From positions 1 to 45,246 of the forward strand of contig CANRBM010000005.1 in the NCBI GenBank assembly GCA_947628855.1: a stretch of DNA of 45,246 nt. Direction: 5' to 3'. Made by a program: the position numbers and the translations under genes. This document shows, in pieces, positions 34,949 through 42,491 of this stretch. Under the pieces are notes generated by a model. It saw nothing but the letters and a program-made list of their open reading frames with translations. It had not been told where the DNA came from and searched no databases. The stretch's first letter is position 1; every line of letters begins with the position of its first letter. The stretch comes from an uncultured Clostridia bacterium (GTDB lineage Bacteria; Bacillota; Clostridia; Christensenellales; CAG-917).

Positions 34949-36169
34949 ATGAATTGCTTCACAAAATTCGGTTACCGCGTCTTTCAAAAAGCTATGTGGT
35001 GCGCAATGTGGTTCTTGCCTTGGAATCAAAACAAGGCTACGCTTTCGGGCGCAGGCAGCATAAAGGAGTTGCCGCGTTTTCTCAAGGATAAAGGGTTCAA
35101 GAGCATCCTCATCGTGACGGACGGCGGGCTTTTCAAGCTGGGCATGGCGGATCCCATCCTTGCCGCATGCGAGGCGGAGGGCATGAAGGGCGTGGTGTAT
35201 CACGACGTCGTCCCCAACCCCACAATAGGCAACATCGAGGACGGGCTCAAGATGTACAATGACAATGGCTGCGACGTCATAGTCGCGCTCGGCGGCGGCT
35301 CCGCTATGGACTGCGCGAAGGGCATAGCGGCAAGAGTGGCGCGTCCCAAGAAATCCATTCCGCAGATGAAGGGCGTGCTCAAAGTCATGCACAAACTTCC
35401 TCCGCTTGTGGCGATACCCACGACGTCGGGCACGGGCTCCGAGGCGACGCTGGCGGCGGTCATATCCAACCCCGAAACGCACGAGAAGTATCCCATCAAC
35501 GACCCCGTCCTCATTCCACGTTACGTCGTCATGGACCCCGAGCTCACAAAGTCCCTTCCCAAACATATCACCTCTACGACAGGTATGGACGCGCTGACCC
35601 ATGCGGTAGAGGCGTACATAGGCGGCGAGAATACGTCGCAGACGAAGAAGGATGCCGTTGAGGCGGTCAAGCTCATCAACGAGAACCTCAAAAAGGCGTA
35701 CGACAACGGCGAGGACCTCGACGCGCGCAACAAGATGCAACAGGCGGCATATCTCGCGGGCAAGGCGTTCACAAGAGCGTACGTCGGCTATGTCCACGCG
35801 GTCGCGCATACTTTGGGCGGCGAGTACGGTGTGCCCCACGGGCTTGCAAACGCCGTAATCCTGCCATATGTGCTCAAAGCGTACGGCAAGAGCGCGCATA
35901 AGAAACTTGCCCAGCTTGCGGACGTCATAGGCTTGAAGGGCAATACCAAAGAGGAAAAGGCAAACGCTTTCATCGCCTGGATAGAGAATATGAACGCCGA
36001 AATGCAGATCCCCACAAAGATACTCTCCCGCGAGGGCGGTCCTTTGATACAGGAAGAGAGGCTCCCCATCATGATACAGCACGCGCTCAAAGAGGCAAAT
36101 CCCCTCTATCCCTGCCCGCAAGTCTGGGGCAAGGCAGAGATCGAAAAGATCTACAGACAGATCATGTGA
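34949..36169 (+). CDS. Iron-containing alcohol dehydrogenase
   Basis: NAD(P)-dependent, Fe-binding group III alcohol dehydrogenase; the substrate (aldehyde/alcohol or butanol-type) is not determined. 406 residues from ATG 34949, 4 bases after GGAGG; the track's earlier ATG at 34931 precedes that site. The cofactor region is VIVALGGGSAMDCAKG, and the middle block is IPTTSGTGSEAT. Iron ligands are likely the Asp and His residues in GMDALTHAVEAYIG and YVHAVAHTLGGEYGVPHGLANAV, the two family signature regions. All are intact. It is probably monocistronic, with a strong hairpin ~95 bases after the stop. Confidence 0.95.
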   Translation: MNCFTKFGYRVFQKAMWCAMWFLPWNQNKATLSGAGSIKELPRFLKDKGFKSILIVTDGGLFKLGMADPILAACEAEGMKGVVYHDVVPNPTIGNIEDGLKMYNDNGCDVIVALGGGSAMDCAKGIAARVARPKKSIPQMKGVLKVMHKLPPLVAIPTTSGTGSEATLAAVISNPETHEKYPINDPVLIPRYVVMDPELTKSLPKHITSTTGMDALTHAVEAYIGGENTSQTKKDAVEAVKLINENLKKAYDNGEDLDARNKMQQAAYLAGKAFTRAYVGYVHAVAHTLGGEYGVPHGLANAVILPYVLKAYGKSAHKKLAQLADVIGLKGNTKEEKANAFIAWIENMNAEMQIPTKILSREGGPLIQEERLPIMIQHALKEANPLYPCPQVWGKAEIEKIYRQIM

Positions 36170-36261
36170 AAAACATGCGGGCGCATCATGTGAAACGCTA
36201 TACAAACCTGCCATGTAAAAAAATACACACAGGTCGTGAGTTTTGCGCAAATTGCGTCTGA

Positions 36262-36297
36262 AACAATATCCCGCGGTAAACACCGCGGGATATTGTT
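36262..36297 (+). terminator. Strong hairpin after the alcohol dehydrogenase
   Basis: Perfect 15-bp stem AACAATATCCCGCGG / CCGCGGGATATTGTT with a 6-base loop. The following GTTCATAT is only moderately T-rich, so it is a likely but not classic terminator. Confidence 0.7.
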
Positions 36298-36324
36298 GTT
36301 CATATATGAAGCGTACTGAAATCG

Positions 36325-36379
36325 CGCTCGGACAGAGGTTAATAGAGTTCAAGGACGAAAAGCGTTAGTATCTCAGACA
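36325..36379. repeat. 55-bp dispersed repeat, copy 1
   Basis: Begins CGCTCGGACAGAGG and ends TCTCAGACA. The same 55 bases, with about nine substitutions and no gap, recur at 45115-45169. No coding sense is apparent in either copy. Confidence 0.82.
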
Positions 36380-36429
36380 AACTTATTGAAATGACCCGCC
36401 CTCACTGCGTACGTGGGTATATCCCGCTC

Positions 36430-36660
36430 GCTCCGCGGAGTCGCTCGGACAGGGCGTACGGCGGGTATGAGGTAGCTCGGACAGAGGGTGCGTTAAACGC
36501 TCGGACTAGGGGATTCCTCGACGTTGCTCGGAATGACATTATAAATATTCTGTCATGTTGAGCGAAGTCGAAACATCCCCCTGTTATACCCCACAAAATC
36601 ACTGCGTAATTTTGCGGGGACCCCGATGTCGCTCAGACAAAGGTTGCGTTGATCACTCAT
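36430..36660. repeat. Cluster of GCTCGGACA-type short repeats
   Basis: Variants of GCTCGGACAGAGG recur near 36433, 36476, 36499, 36523 and 36633. Between them is a TCATGTTGAGCGAAGTCGAA-type segment. The tracked ORFs here read FRATSRNP and LSEVETSP, the familiar spurious translations of a widespread non-coding bacterial repeat. No gene is present. Confidence 0.65.
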
Positions 36661-36719
36661 ACAAAACGTCCATCAATATCAAGCTATCACGCAGGAGTTC
36701 ATACCATACACACAACCAA

Positions 36720-36764
36720 AACGCGCGAACTAGTGACAAAAGTCACGACGTTCGCGCGTTTTTA
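36720..36764 (+). terminator. Terminator-like hairpin
   Basis: 11-bp perfect outer stem AACGCGCGAAC / GTTCGCGCGTT, an inner GTGAC-AAAA-GTCAC stem, then TTTA. No gene directly precedes it on the plus strand, so it may belong to the repeat element that follows. Confidence 0.6.
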
Positions 36765-36905
36765 GCTTGGAGTGCAGGGGCTGAAAGCCCTTGCCGAGGT
36801 GCAGGGCTCGAAGCCCTGCGTGGGGCGACGAAGTCCCTTGCCGGGGAGTGGGGCGGAGCCCCACAAGAATAAATCCACTTCGTGGAGCGTTGCTCCACGA
36901 AGTGG
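36755..36905. repeat. Hairpin element B: five consecutive hairpins, shared with element A
   Basis: Contains GCGTTTTTAGCTTGG, then hairpins GGGCT-GAA-AGCCC (36778-36790), GCAGGGCT-CGA-AGCCCTGC (36801-36819), a wobble-paired GGGGC / GTCCC, GTGGGGC-GGA-GCCCCAC (36848-36864) and a perfect 14-bp palindrome CCACTTCGTGGAGC-GTT-GCTCCACGAAGTGG (36875-36905). The end lies 4 bases from the stop of the minus-strand lipid kinase. The TTTTTAGCTTGG and CCGGGGAGTGGGG parts match element A at 26898-27014. Confidence 0.8.
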
Positions 36906-36909
36906 GATG

Positions 36910-37779
36910 TTATCTATAAACCTTTAAAGTATGGGGGACGAGGTGGCAATTGATCTCTTTGCCGCCAAAGATCTCGCCGTCGGCTTCGAACATACTGTCG
37001 TCAAGCACTTCGATCTTTACGGACGTACCTTCAAAGACCTCGGTGTAGGGTTTTTTGACGTGTTTGGCTTTGAGGAAACCGGGGAGTTCGAGGGGGATAC
37101 GGCTCTTTTTCATCTCGTTTACGACAACGATGCTTAGTTTACCGTCGTCCACAACGCCGTCGGGGCAGATGGGGATGCCTCCGCCTATGCTCTTGCCGTT
37201 GCCTATGCCGATCATAAACACGCTGCGTTCGCCGAGTTCTTTGCCGTCTATGGTGAATTTCATATGGTGCCACTTGGGGTGAGCAAGAACATAGAAGAGA
37301 GACGCATAATACTTGACTTTGCCGTGGAAAGGTTTCATAGTCGCGTACTTTTGCAGCACGTCCACGTCCATACCCGCGCCGAGCACGTTGAGACAGCGGC
37401 GGTCATCGAGCTGTATGAAGTCTATATATTGCTCATTGCCGTTGAGAATGATCTTCACTGCGTCCTCGACTTTTTTAGGGTGTCCCGAGGCGGCGACAAA
37501 ATCGTTGCCCGTGCCGCAGGGGACGAGTCCCAGCGTGACGTTTTCAAAATGTTCGATGCCGTTGAGCACCTCGTTGAAAGAGCCGTCTCCGCCGAGCACT
37601 ACAAGTTTCGTGTCCGGAGTGTTGCTGAGTTCTCTCGCTATCTCGGTCGCGTGACCTTTGCGCTCCGTCTCGTGCACTTCGAAGGGGACTTTTGCGTCCG
37701 AGAGCATAGTTTTGACCTTTTCCAGAGCTTTCAGGCTTTTACCCTTGCCGCCCGTGGGGTTAACGATTATATGAAACAT
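36910..37779 (-). CDS. Diacylglycerol/lipid kinase family protein
   Basis: Phosphorylates a lipid, probably diacylglycerol, using ATP (DagK/YegS/BmrU family). 289 residues. The N-terminal VNPTGGKGKS is followed by the catalytic LGGDGSFNEVLNG and LVPCGTGNDFV blocks. The C-terminal beta domain includes VFEGTSVKIEVLDD and FEADGE, with the conserved DGE at the end. ATG 37779 has a perfect AAGGAGGTAATTAT ribosome binding site. It is downstream of pyrG on the same strand, but a terminator lies between, so it is likely transcribed separately. Confidence 0.93.
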   Translation of the reverse strand: MFHIIVNPTGGKGKSLKALEKVKTMLSDAKVPFEVHETERKGHATEIARELSNTPDTKLVVLGGDGSFNEVLNGIEHFENVTLGLVPCGTGNDFVAASGHPKKVEDAVKIILNGNEQYIDFIQLDDRRCLNVLGAGMDVDVLQKYATMKPFHGKVKYYASLFYVLAHPKWHHMKFTIDGKELGERSVFMIGIGNGKSIGGGIPICPDGVVDDGKLSIVVVNEMKKSRIPLELPGFLKAKHVKKPYTEVFEGTSVKIEVLDDSMFEADGEIFGGKEINCHLVPHTLKVYR

Positions 37780-37842
37780 ATAATTACCTCCTTAGCTACT
37801 TACTATTTTAAAGAATATATCCGCCAAAGTCAACCGTGGCAG

Positions 37843-37874
37843 AAAAAATATCAGACAAAATGTCCGATATTTTT
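37843..37874 (-). terminator. Terminator between pyrG and the lipid kinase
   Basis: Stem AATATC-GGACA / TGTCT-GATATT with one wobble, read on the minus strand and followed by TTTTTTCTG. It follows pyrG after an extra TTTGGCTT / AAGCCAAA hairpin (37961-37978) just beyond the pyrG stop. Confidence 0.75.
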
Positions 37875-37993
37875 GTGGATATTGTATGTTTATATGCCAA
37901 GTGTCCGAAAACCCGATGCGTATAAGAGGCGGCGTGTATCTCGAAAAACGCGGTCGGATCTTTGGCTTACAAGCCAAAGAAGCGCAAACGGGG

Positions 37994-39586
37994 TCACTTT
38001 TTGTACTCTTTTGCGGCGGCAACGAAGTCGCGGAATATGGGGTTTGCGCGGTTGGGGCGAGAGGTGAATTCGGGGTGGAATTGTACGCCTATGAAGAAGC
38101 CTTTCGAGGGCGCCTCGACGGTCTCCACGATATTGCCGTCGGGGGAAGTGCCGCTTATCGTAAGTCCCGCCTCCTCAAGCTTTGCGCGGAAGGAGTTGTT
38201 GAATTCATAGCGATGGCGGTGGCGCTCCTCGATGAGCTGTTTGCCGTATGCCTTTGCCATTCTCGTCCCTTCCTTTATCACGCAGGGGTAGGCGCCGAGG
38301 CGCATTGTGCCGCCCATACGCTTGCCGTTTTGGTCTGGCATGAGGTCGATGACGTGGCTGCCTGTTTTTGAAAACTCGCCGCTCGTCGCGTCCTTTATCC
38401 CCGCGACGTTGCGGGCGAACTCTATGACCGCTATCTGCATGCCCAGGCATATACCGAAGTAGGGCACGTCGTTTTCGCGCGCGTAGCGACACGCCTCGAT
38501 CATACCCTCCGTGCCTCTTGTGCCGAAACCGCCCGGGATGAGCACGCCCTGTACGCCTTCGAGTTTTTCGGCGACGTTTTCGCGGGTGATGCCCTCGCTG
38601 TCGATCCAATGCAGTTGTACGTTTATGTGGCATGCGTACGAGGCGTGGTTGAGTGACTCGACTATGGACAGGTAGGAGTCGTGCAGGGATACGTATTTGC
38701 CCACAATGGCGATGTGCACGGTGCCTTTGCGGGAGTAAATATCCTTCACCATAGCCTTCCACGGGGAGAGGTCGCACTTGTTTTTCAGCCCAAGCTCGCG
38801 GCAGACGACCTTATCAAGCCCGTTATTGTGCAGCATTAAGGGGACCTCGTACAGGCAGTCCGCGGTGGTGTTGGCGATGACGCAGTCCTCTTTGACGTTG
38901 CAAAACAGTGCTATTTTTTTGCGTATCGCCTCGCCGCAGTCCGCGTCCGAGCGCGTAATGATGATGTCGGGGGAGATGCCCATAGCTTGCAGCTCCTTCG
39001 TGGAGTGTTGCGCGGGCTTTGACTTGTATTCGTCCGAGCCGCTTATGTAGGGCACGAGGCATACGTGTATGAACAGGCAATTTTTGCGCCCCACTTCAAG
39101 CGAGAATTGACGTATCGCCTCGAGGAAGGGCTGCGATTCGATGTCGCCGATTGTGCCGCCTATTTCAGTGATGAGCACATCTGCGCCCGTCTCTTCGACG
39201 TTCTTTTGGATAAAGCTCTTGATCTCGTTTGTAACATGCGGGATTATCTGCACCGTCTGTCCGAGATATTCGCCGTTGCGCTCCTTGTTGAGGACGTTCC
39301 AATACACCTTTCCGGTGGTGAGATTGGAGAATTTATTGAGATTTTCGTCGATGAAGCGCTCATAGTGGCCGAGGTCGAGGTCGGTCTCCGCCCCGTCTTC
39401 GGTGACGAATACCTCGCCGTGCTGCGTGGGATTCATAGTGCCCGGGTCGATGTTCATGTAGGGGTCGAACTTCTGCGCCGCCACTTTGTAGCCTCTCATC
39501 TTCAACAGTCTTCCCAATGACGCCGCCACGATGCCTTTGCCAAGACCGGAAACGACGCCGCCCGTTACGAAAACATATTTTGTCAT
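37994..39586 (-). CDS. pyrG: CTP synthase
   Basis: Converts UTP to CTP with glutamine and ATP. 530 residues, normal length. The synthase domain has FVTGGVVSGLGKGIVAASLG and DPYMNIDPGTMNPTQHGEVFVT, then GGTIGDIES. The glutamine amidotransferase domain has PYFGICLGMQ with the catalytic Cys and GVQFHPEF with the catalytic His. ATG 39586 follows AGGAGAGTTTT. The leader contains an intrinsic terminator (attenuator) behind a near-consensus promoter, suggesting control by transcript termination. It is divergent from glmS. Confidence 0.98.
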   Translation of the reverse strand: MTKYVFVTGGVVSGLGKGIVAASLGRLLKMRGYKVAAQKFDPYMNIDPGTMNPTQHGEVFVTEDGAETDLDLGHYERFIDENLNKFSNLTTGKVYWNVLNKERNGEYLGQTVQIIPHVTNEIKSFIQKNVEETGADVLITEIGGTIGDIESQPFLEAIRQFSLEVGRKNCLFIHVCLVPYISGSDEYKSKPAQHSTKELQAMGISPDIIITRSDADCGEAIRKKIALFCNVKEDCVIANTTADCLYEVPLMLHNNGLDKVVCRELGLKNKCDLSPWKAMVKDIYSRKGTVHIAIVGKYVSLHDSYLSIVESLNHASYACHINVQLHWIDSEGITRENVAEKLEGVQGVLIPGGFGTRGTEGMIEACRYARENDVPYFGICLGMQIAVIEFARNVAGIKDATSGEFSKTGSHVIDLMPDQNGKRMGGTMRLGAYPCVIKEGTRMAKAYGKQLIEERHRHRYEFNNSFRAKLEEAGLTISGTSPDGNIVETVEAPSKGFFIGVQFHPEFTSRPNRANPIFRDFVAAAKEYKK

Positions 39587-39620
39587 AAAACTCTCCTATT
39601 GCCCGATTTTGCCCCTATAA

Positions 39621-39670
39621 AAACAAAAAAAGGCGTTTTTTTTTAGGTGTTTTTCACCTAAAAAATCGCC
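39621..39670 (-). terminator. Attenuator in the pyrG leader
   Basis: Minus strand: GGCG-A-TTTTTTAGGTG-AAAAA-CACCTAAAAAA-AAA-CGCC followed by TTTTTTTGTTTTT. The hairpin has an 11-bp inner stem and a 4-bp GC base, located between the pyrG promoter and its start codon. No plus-strand gene lies upstream, so it can only act on pyrG transcripts. The start region lacks the GGG run on which the Bacillus pyrG reiterative-transcription mechanism depends, so the sensor must differ or be unrecognised. Confidence 0.82.
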
Positions 39671-39699
39671 GATAGACATTTTTTTCAAAAACAGGAATA

Positions 39700-39728
39700 A
39701 ATATACCACACCCTATCCCGCTTGTCAA
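39700..39728 (-). promoter_or_regulatory. pyrG promoter
   Basis: Minus strand: perfect TTGACA (39723-39728), a 17-base spacer and TATATT (39700-39705). Transcription would start near 39693 (sequence CCTGTTTTTG), giving a leader of about 107 bases that includes the attenuator. Confidence 0.85.
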
Positions 39729-39771
39729 CATTTATGGGGAATTTTCTTGCGCGAAATTTTTGTGCCATGCA

Positions 39772-39777
39772 TATAAA
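39772..39777 (+). promoter_or_regulatory. -10 box 6 bases before the glmS ATG
   Basis: TATAAA is followed by TATTGT and the glmS ATG (39784). No Shine-Dalgarno sequence is present. A weak TTGCGC lies 19 bases upstream. The start codon is fixed by the essential N-terminal Cys2, so a leaderless mRNA is the simplest reading. Confidence 0.5.
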
Positions 39778-39783
39778 TATTGT

Positions 39784-41511
39784 ATGTGCGGAATTGTCGG
39801 TTACTCGGGATCTCAAAATGCGAAAAACATAGTTATGGACGGGCTCAGGACGCTGGAATATCGCGGCTATGACAGTGCGGGCGTCGCTCTGGGCGGGGAC
39901 AAAATAGCGGTGTACAAGACGGCGGGGCGGGTGAACGCGCTTGATGCTATGTTGCCCTCTGGTAGCGAATGCCATACGGCGATAGGTCACACGAGGTGGG
40001 CGACGCACGGCAAGCCAAACGCGGTCAACGCGCATCCGCACTTGTCGTATGACAAGCAAATAGCCGTCGTGCACAACGGCGTACTCGAAAATTGCGCGGA
40101 GCTCAGGCGCGAGCTTTCGGACAGGGGAGTGATCTGCGTTTCCGAGACGGACAGCGAGATACTTGCGCATCTGCTCGCGCTCGAGGGAGGGGAGATGCTC
40201 GAGGCGGTGCGGCGCGTAGGAGACAGGGCAAAAGGCTCTGCGACGTTTCTCGCGATAAGGGCGGGCGACCCCGCCGTTTACGTATACCGAAAGGGCGCGA
40301 GCATGCTTGTGGCAAGCGGAGAGGGCGGAAGTTTTGCCGCGAGCGACGGGCTTGCGCTTGCGCGTTACGTAGGAGAGGCGACGGTGCTCGAGGACGGCGA
40401 GTATGCGCGCATAACTTACGACGTTTGTGCGATTTTCAAGGATGGAGCGCAAATTTTCAAGGTTCCGACGCCCCTTAGAGTATCTCCGCCGAGGGAGTGC
40501 GCTTGCCATATGCGCGCCGAAATAGACGAGATCCCCGCTGCGCTTGAAAGGACGTATTTGAGTGTGCGGGAGGCGCCGGACGACGAGCTTACAAACAGGG
40601 TGAAGAGGGCAAAGCGCGTTGTGCTTGCGGGGTGCGGGACGGCGTTTCACGCTTGCAGATACGGAAAGATATTGCTTGAGCAAAGCGTGGGCATATGCGC
40701 GGAGGCAGTGGCGGCGAGCGAGGCGGACGGCGGCGCGCCCGTAGACGGCAATACGCTTGCAATATTCATCACGCAGAGCGGCGAGACGGCAGATACTTTG
40801 CTGGCGATGAAGAGGTGCGCCGAGATGGGCGCGTATACCGTTGCGGTGACCAATGTCGAGGGCAGCAGCGCGGCGTATCAAGCGGACAAAACGCTCTTTT
40901 TGGACGCGGGCGCGGAAGTAGCCGTCGCGGCGACAAAGAGCTATTGCTGTCAGTTGCTTGCCCTCTATATGCTCGTGAGGCGCGTATCGGGGGACGAGAT
41001 GCGCGCAGATGAGCTGAAAAGACTGAAAGACAGCGTATGCGAATGCCTTGAAAAGTGCGCGCTGTTTGAAAAGCGCATGCTCACGGACAAGCTTTTTCTC
41101 GTAGGTAGGGGACAGGACCTCGTTACGGCAAAGGAGGGCGCGCTCAAGCTCAAGGAAATTACATACAGACAGGCGGAGGCGTATGCGGCGGGCGAACTCA
41201 AGCACGGCCCCATCGCGCTCATCGACTCCGAGAGCACGGTCATCGCGCTTGCGACAAGGGAGGAGTATATGCCGAGGATGCGCGCTACTGTCAGCGAGCT
41301 CAGATCCCGCGGCGCGTATACGGTGGGACTTAGCAGCGCGGGCGACCTCGGCGCGGACAGGAGCGTATTTTTGCCGAAACTCGAGGACGCCGTATTGCAA
41401 CCCATATTGTCAGTTTTACCCCTGCAAGAGCTGGCGCTTTGCTCTTCGCTGTGTCTTGGGCTCGACCCCGACAAGCCGCGCAACCTCGCGAAGAGCGTGA
41501 CCGTAATATGA
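39784..41511 (+). CDS. glmS: Glutamine-fructose-6-phosphate aminotransferase
   Basis: Makes glucosamine-6-phosphate, the first step toward peptidoglycan amino sugars. 575 residues, a little short. It starts MCGIVGYSG, where Cys2 becomes the N-terminal nucleophile; the tracked Met at 39760 is therefore wrong and ATG 39784 is the start. The glutaminase domain has LEYRGYDSAGVAL and GHTRWATHGKPN. The two SIS domains include ITQSGETADTLLAMK, and the C-terminus is DKPRNLAKSVTVI as expected. No glmS ribozyme was found upstream; the gap to the pyrG promoter is under 60 bases. A terminator follows. Confidence 0.97.
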   Translation: MCGIVGYSGSQNAKNIVMDGLRTLEYRGYDSAGVALGGDKIAVYKTAGRVNALDAMLPSGSECHTAIGHTRWATHGKPNAVNAHPHLSYDKQIAVVHNGVLENCAELRRELSDRGVICVSETDSEILAHLLALEGGEMLEAVRRVGDRAKGSATFLAIRAGDPAVYVYRKGASMLVASGEGGSFAASDGLALARYVGEATVLEDGEYARITYDVCAIFKDGAQIFKVPTPLRVSPPRECACHMRAEIDEIPAALERTYLSVREAPDDELTNRVKRAKRVVLAGCGTAFHACRYGKILLEQSVGICAEAVAASEADGGAPVDGNTLAIFITQSGETADTLLAMKRCAEMGAYTVAVTNVEGSSAAYQADKTLFLDAGAEVAVAATKSYCCQLLALYMLVRRVSGDEMRADELKRLKDSVCECLEKCALFEKRMLTDKLFLVGRGQDLVTAKEGALKLKEITYRQAEAYAAGELKHGPIALIDSESTVIALATREEYMPRMRATVSELRSRGAYTVGLSSAGDLGADRSVFLPKLEDAVLQPILSVLPLQELALCSSLCLGLDPDKPRNLAKSVTVI

Positions 41512-41516
41512 AAACC

Positions 41517-41544
41517 CGCGCGGAGCACGCTCTGCGCGACTTTT
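41517..41544 (+). terminator. Terminator after glmS
   Basis: Stem CGCGCGGAG / CTCTGCGCG (one G-U pair) with loop CACG, followed by ACTTTTATA. The same hairpin sequence recurs at 42310-42331. Confidence 0.85.
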
Positions 41545-41684
41545 ATACAAAGAACCATAATAAACGGTAGTCGATTTTTTGATTTATCCTTCAATGTCTT
41601 TTAAAGGCGCCCCTTAAAATCCCAAAAAAATCATTACGCAATTATTTTGGGGACGCATATGGGGCTGTTTGCATAAAAAGGCTC

Positions 41685-41713
41685 TTGCCTGCTTTTTGCA
41701 GTTGTGCTAAACT
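41685..41713 (+). promoter_or_regulatory. Promoter for the TPR-like gene
   Basis: TTGCCT (41685-41690), a 17-base spacer and TAAACT (41708-41713). Each hexamer matches 4 of 6 consensus bases. The AGAGG ribosome binding site and ATG 41748 follow about 30 bases later. Confidence 0.5.
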
Positions 41714-41747
41714 GATCGTGTCTCAATTTGGGGCATAGAGGCGAATT

Positions 41748-42287
41748 ATGCAAAATTACGAAATAGACGGCGAAAAATACTATTTGATAAAGGGGAAGAT
41801 ATACGACTCCTCTTTTCTCGAACCGGACAAGATGACCTTGGAGAAGGTCGCGCCTATCGTTTTACGCGAGGCATACGGCGCTGACGAAATGGGCAAGGAA
41901 GAGACTCTTCAATACATCAAGACCGCAAAAGCATGCGAGCAATATGCCGCGGGTATAAATGCTTGTATTACGGGGCTGCAAAAATTCGGGCAAAACGAGT
42001 ATTTTGTCGATATGACATTGCCTATATTGACAAGCATGTACAGGCTTATCGGGAAACCTCGGCTTGCAATCGATGCGGCGGAGGAGTATGTCCGCAAACT
42101 TGACGTATCCTATTCCGTCGCGCTCCTCACGTCCGTTGCCGCCGCCTATTGCGATCTCGGCGACTATGCCTCCGCAAAGAAATTTGCGGATCTCGCATAC
42201 GTGACGCAGGGAGGAGGGAAAGGAGAAAAGACTGAGCTCTCACTTGTATATGCCCGTATCCGAAAGCTGTCCACAGGCGAATTTTAA
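41748..42287 (+). CDS. TPR-like protein of unknown function
   Basis: 179 residues, soluble. The last third looks like tetratricopeptide helices: LLTSVAAAYCDLGDYASAKKFADLAYVT fits a TPR unit, preceded by MYRLIGKPRLAIDAAEEYV, a possible second unit. The N-terminal ~60 residues (YEIDGEKYYLIKGKIYDSSF) are beta-like. It probably mediates protein-protein contact; no partner is evident. ATG 41748 follows GAGGCGAATT. It stands alone between two near-identical terminators. Confidence 0.75.
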   Translation: MQNYEIDGEKYYLIKGKIYDSSFLEPDKMTLEKVAPIVLREAYGADEMGKEETLQYIKTAKACEQYAAGINACITGLQKFGQNEYFVDMTLPILTSMYRLIGKPRLAIDAAEEYVRKLDVSYSVALLTSVAAAYCDLGDYASAKKFADLAYVTQGGGKGEKTELSLVYARIRKLSTGEF

Positions 42288-42308
42288 GAGGTTTAAAAAA
42301 ATTTAAAT

Positions 42309-42336
42309 CCGCGCGGAGCACGCTCTGCGCGGGTTT
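42309..42336 (+). terminator. Terminator after the TPR-like gene
   Basis: Perfect except for one wobble: CCGCGCGGAG / CTCTGCGCGG, loop CACG, then GTTTTACAATTTTT. It shares 22 identical bases with the terminator after glmS. Confidence 0.88.
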
Positions 42337-42430
42337 TACAATTTTTATGCGCTCATTTTATGCCTGCTCTCAATAATATGCGGCATATAAGGAAGTCGCT
42401 TGGTGAGGAGCGGCTCCCATACGGATTTAA

Positions 42431-42454
42431 AACGTTTGATTTCAAGCGTTAAAA
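42431..42454 (-). terminator. Probable terminator after lemA
   Basis: Minus strand stem AACGCTTG-AAAT-CAAACGTT (one wobble), followed by TTAAATCC. It is the only hairpin between the lemA stop and the convergent TPR-like gene's terminator. The T-run is short. Confidence 0.5.
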
Positions 42455-42491
42455 TGATGACGCTTTGCTGCAAGCGAGTTGCATTTAAATA

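Noticed and set aside
36402-36602. 66-residue minus-strand ORF reading FRATSRNP and 105-residue plus ORF reading LSEVETSP
   Set aside because: Recognisable spurious translations of a widespread non-coding repeat; no ribosome binding site or conserved protein.
37264-38067. 267-residue plus-strand ORF opposite the lipid kinase
   Set aside because: Lies opposite dagK-type coding sequence and crosses its promoter and a terminator; no domain seen.
39729-39783. glmS ribozyme upstream of glmS
   Set aside because: The space is under 60 bases and lacks the ribozyme's paired core; the promoter sits 6 bases from the start codon.
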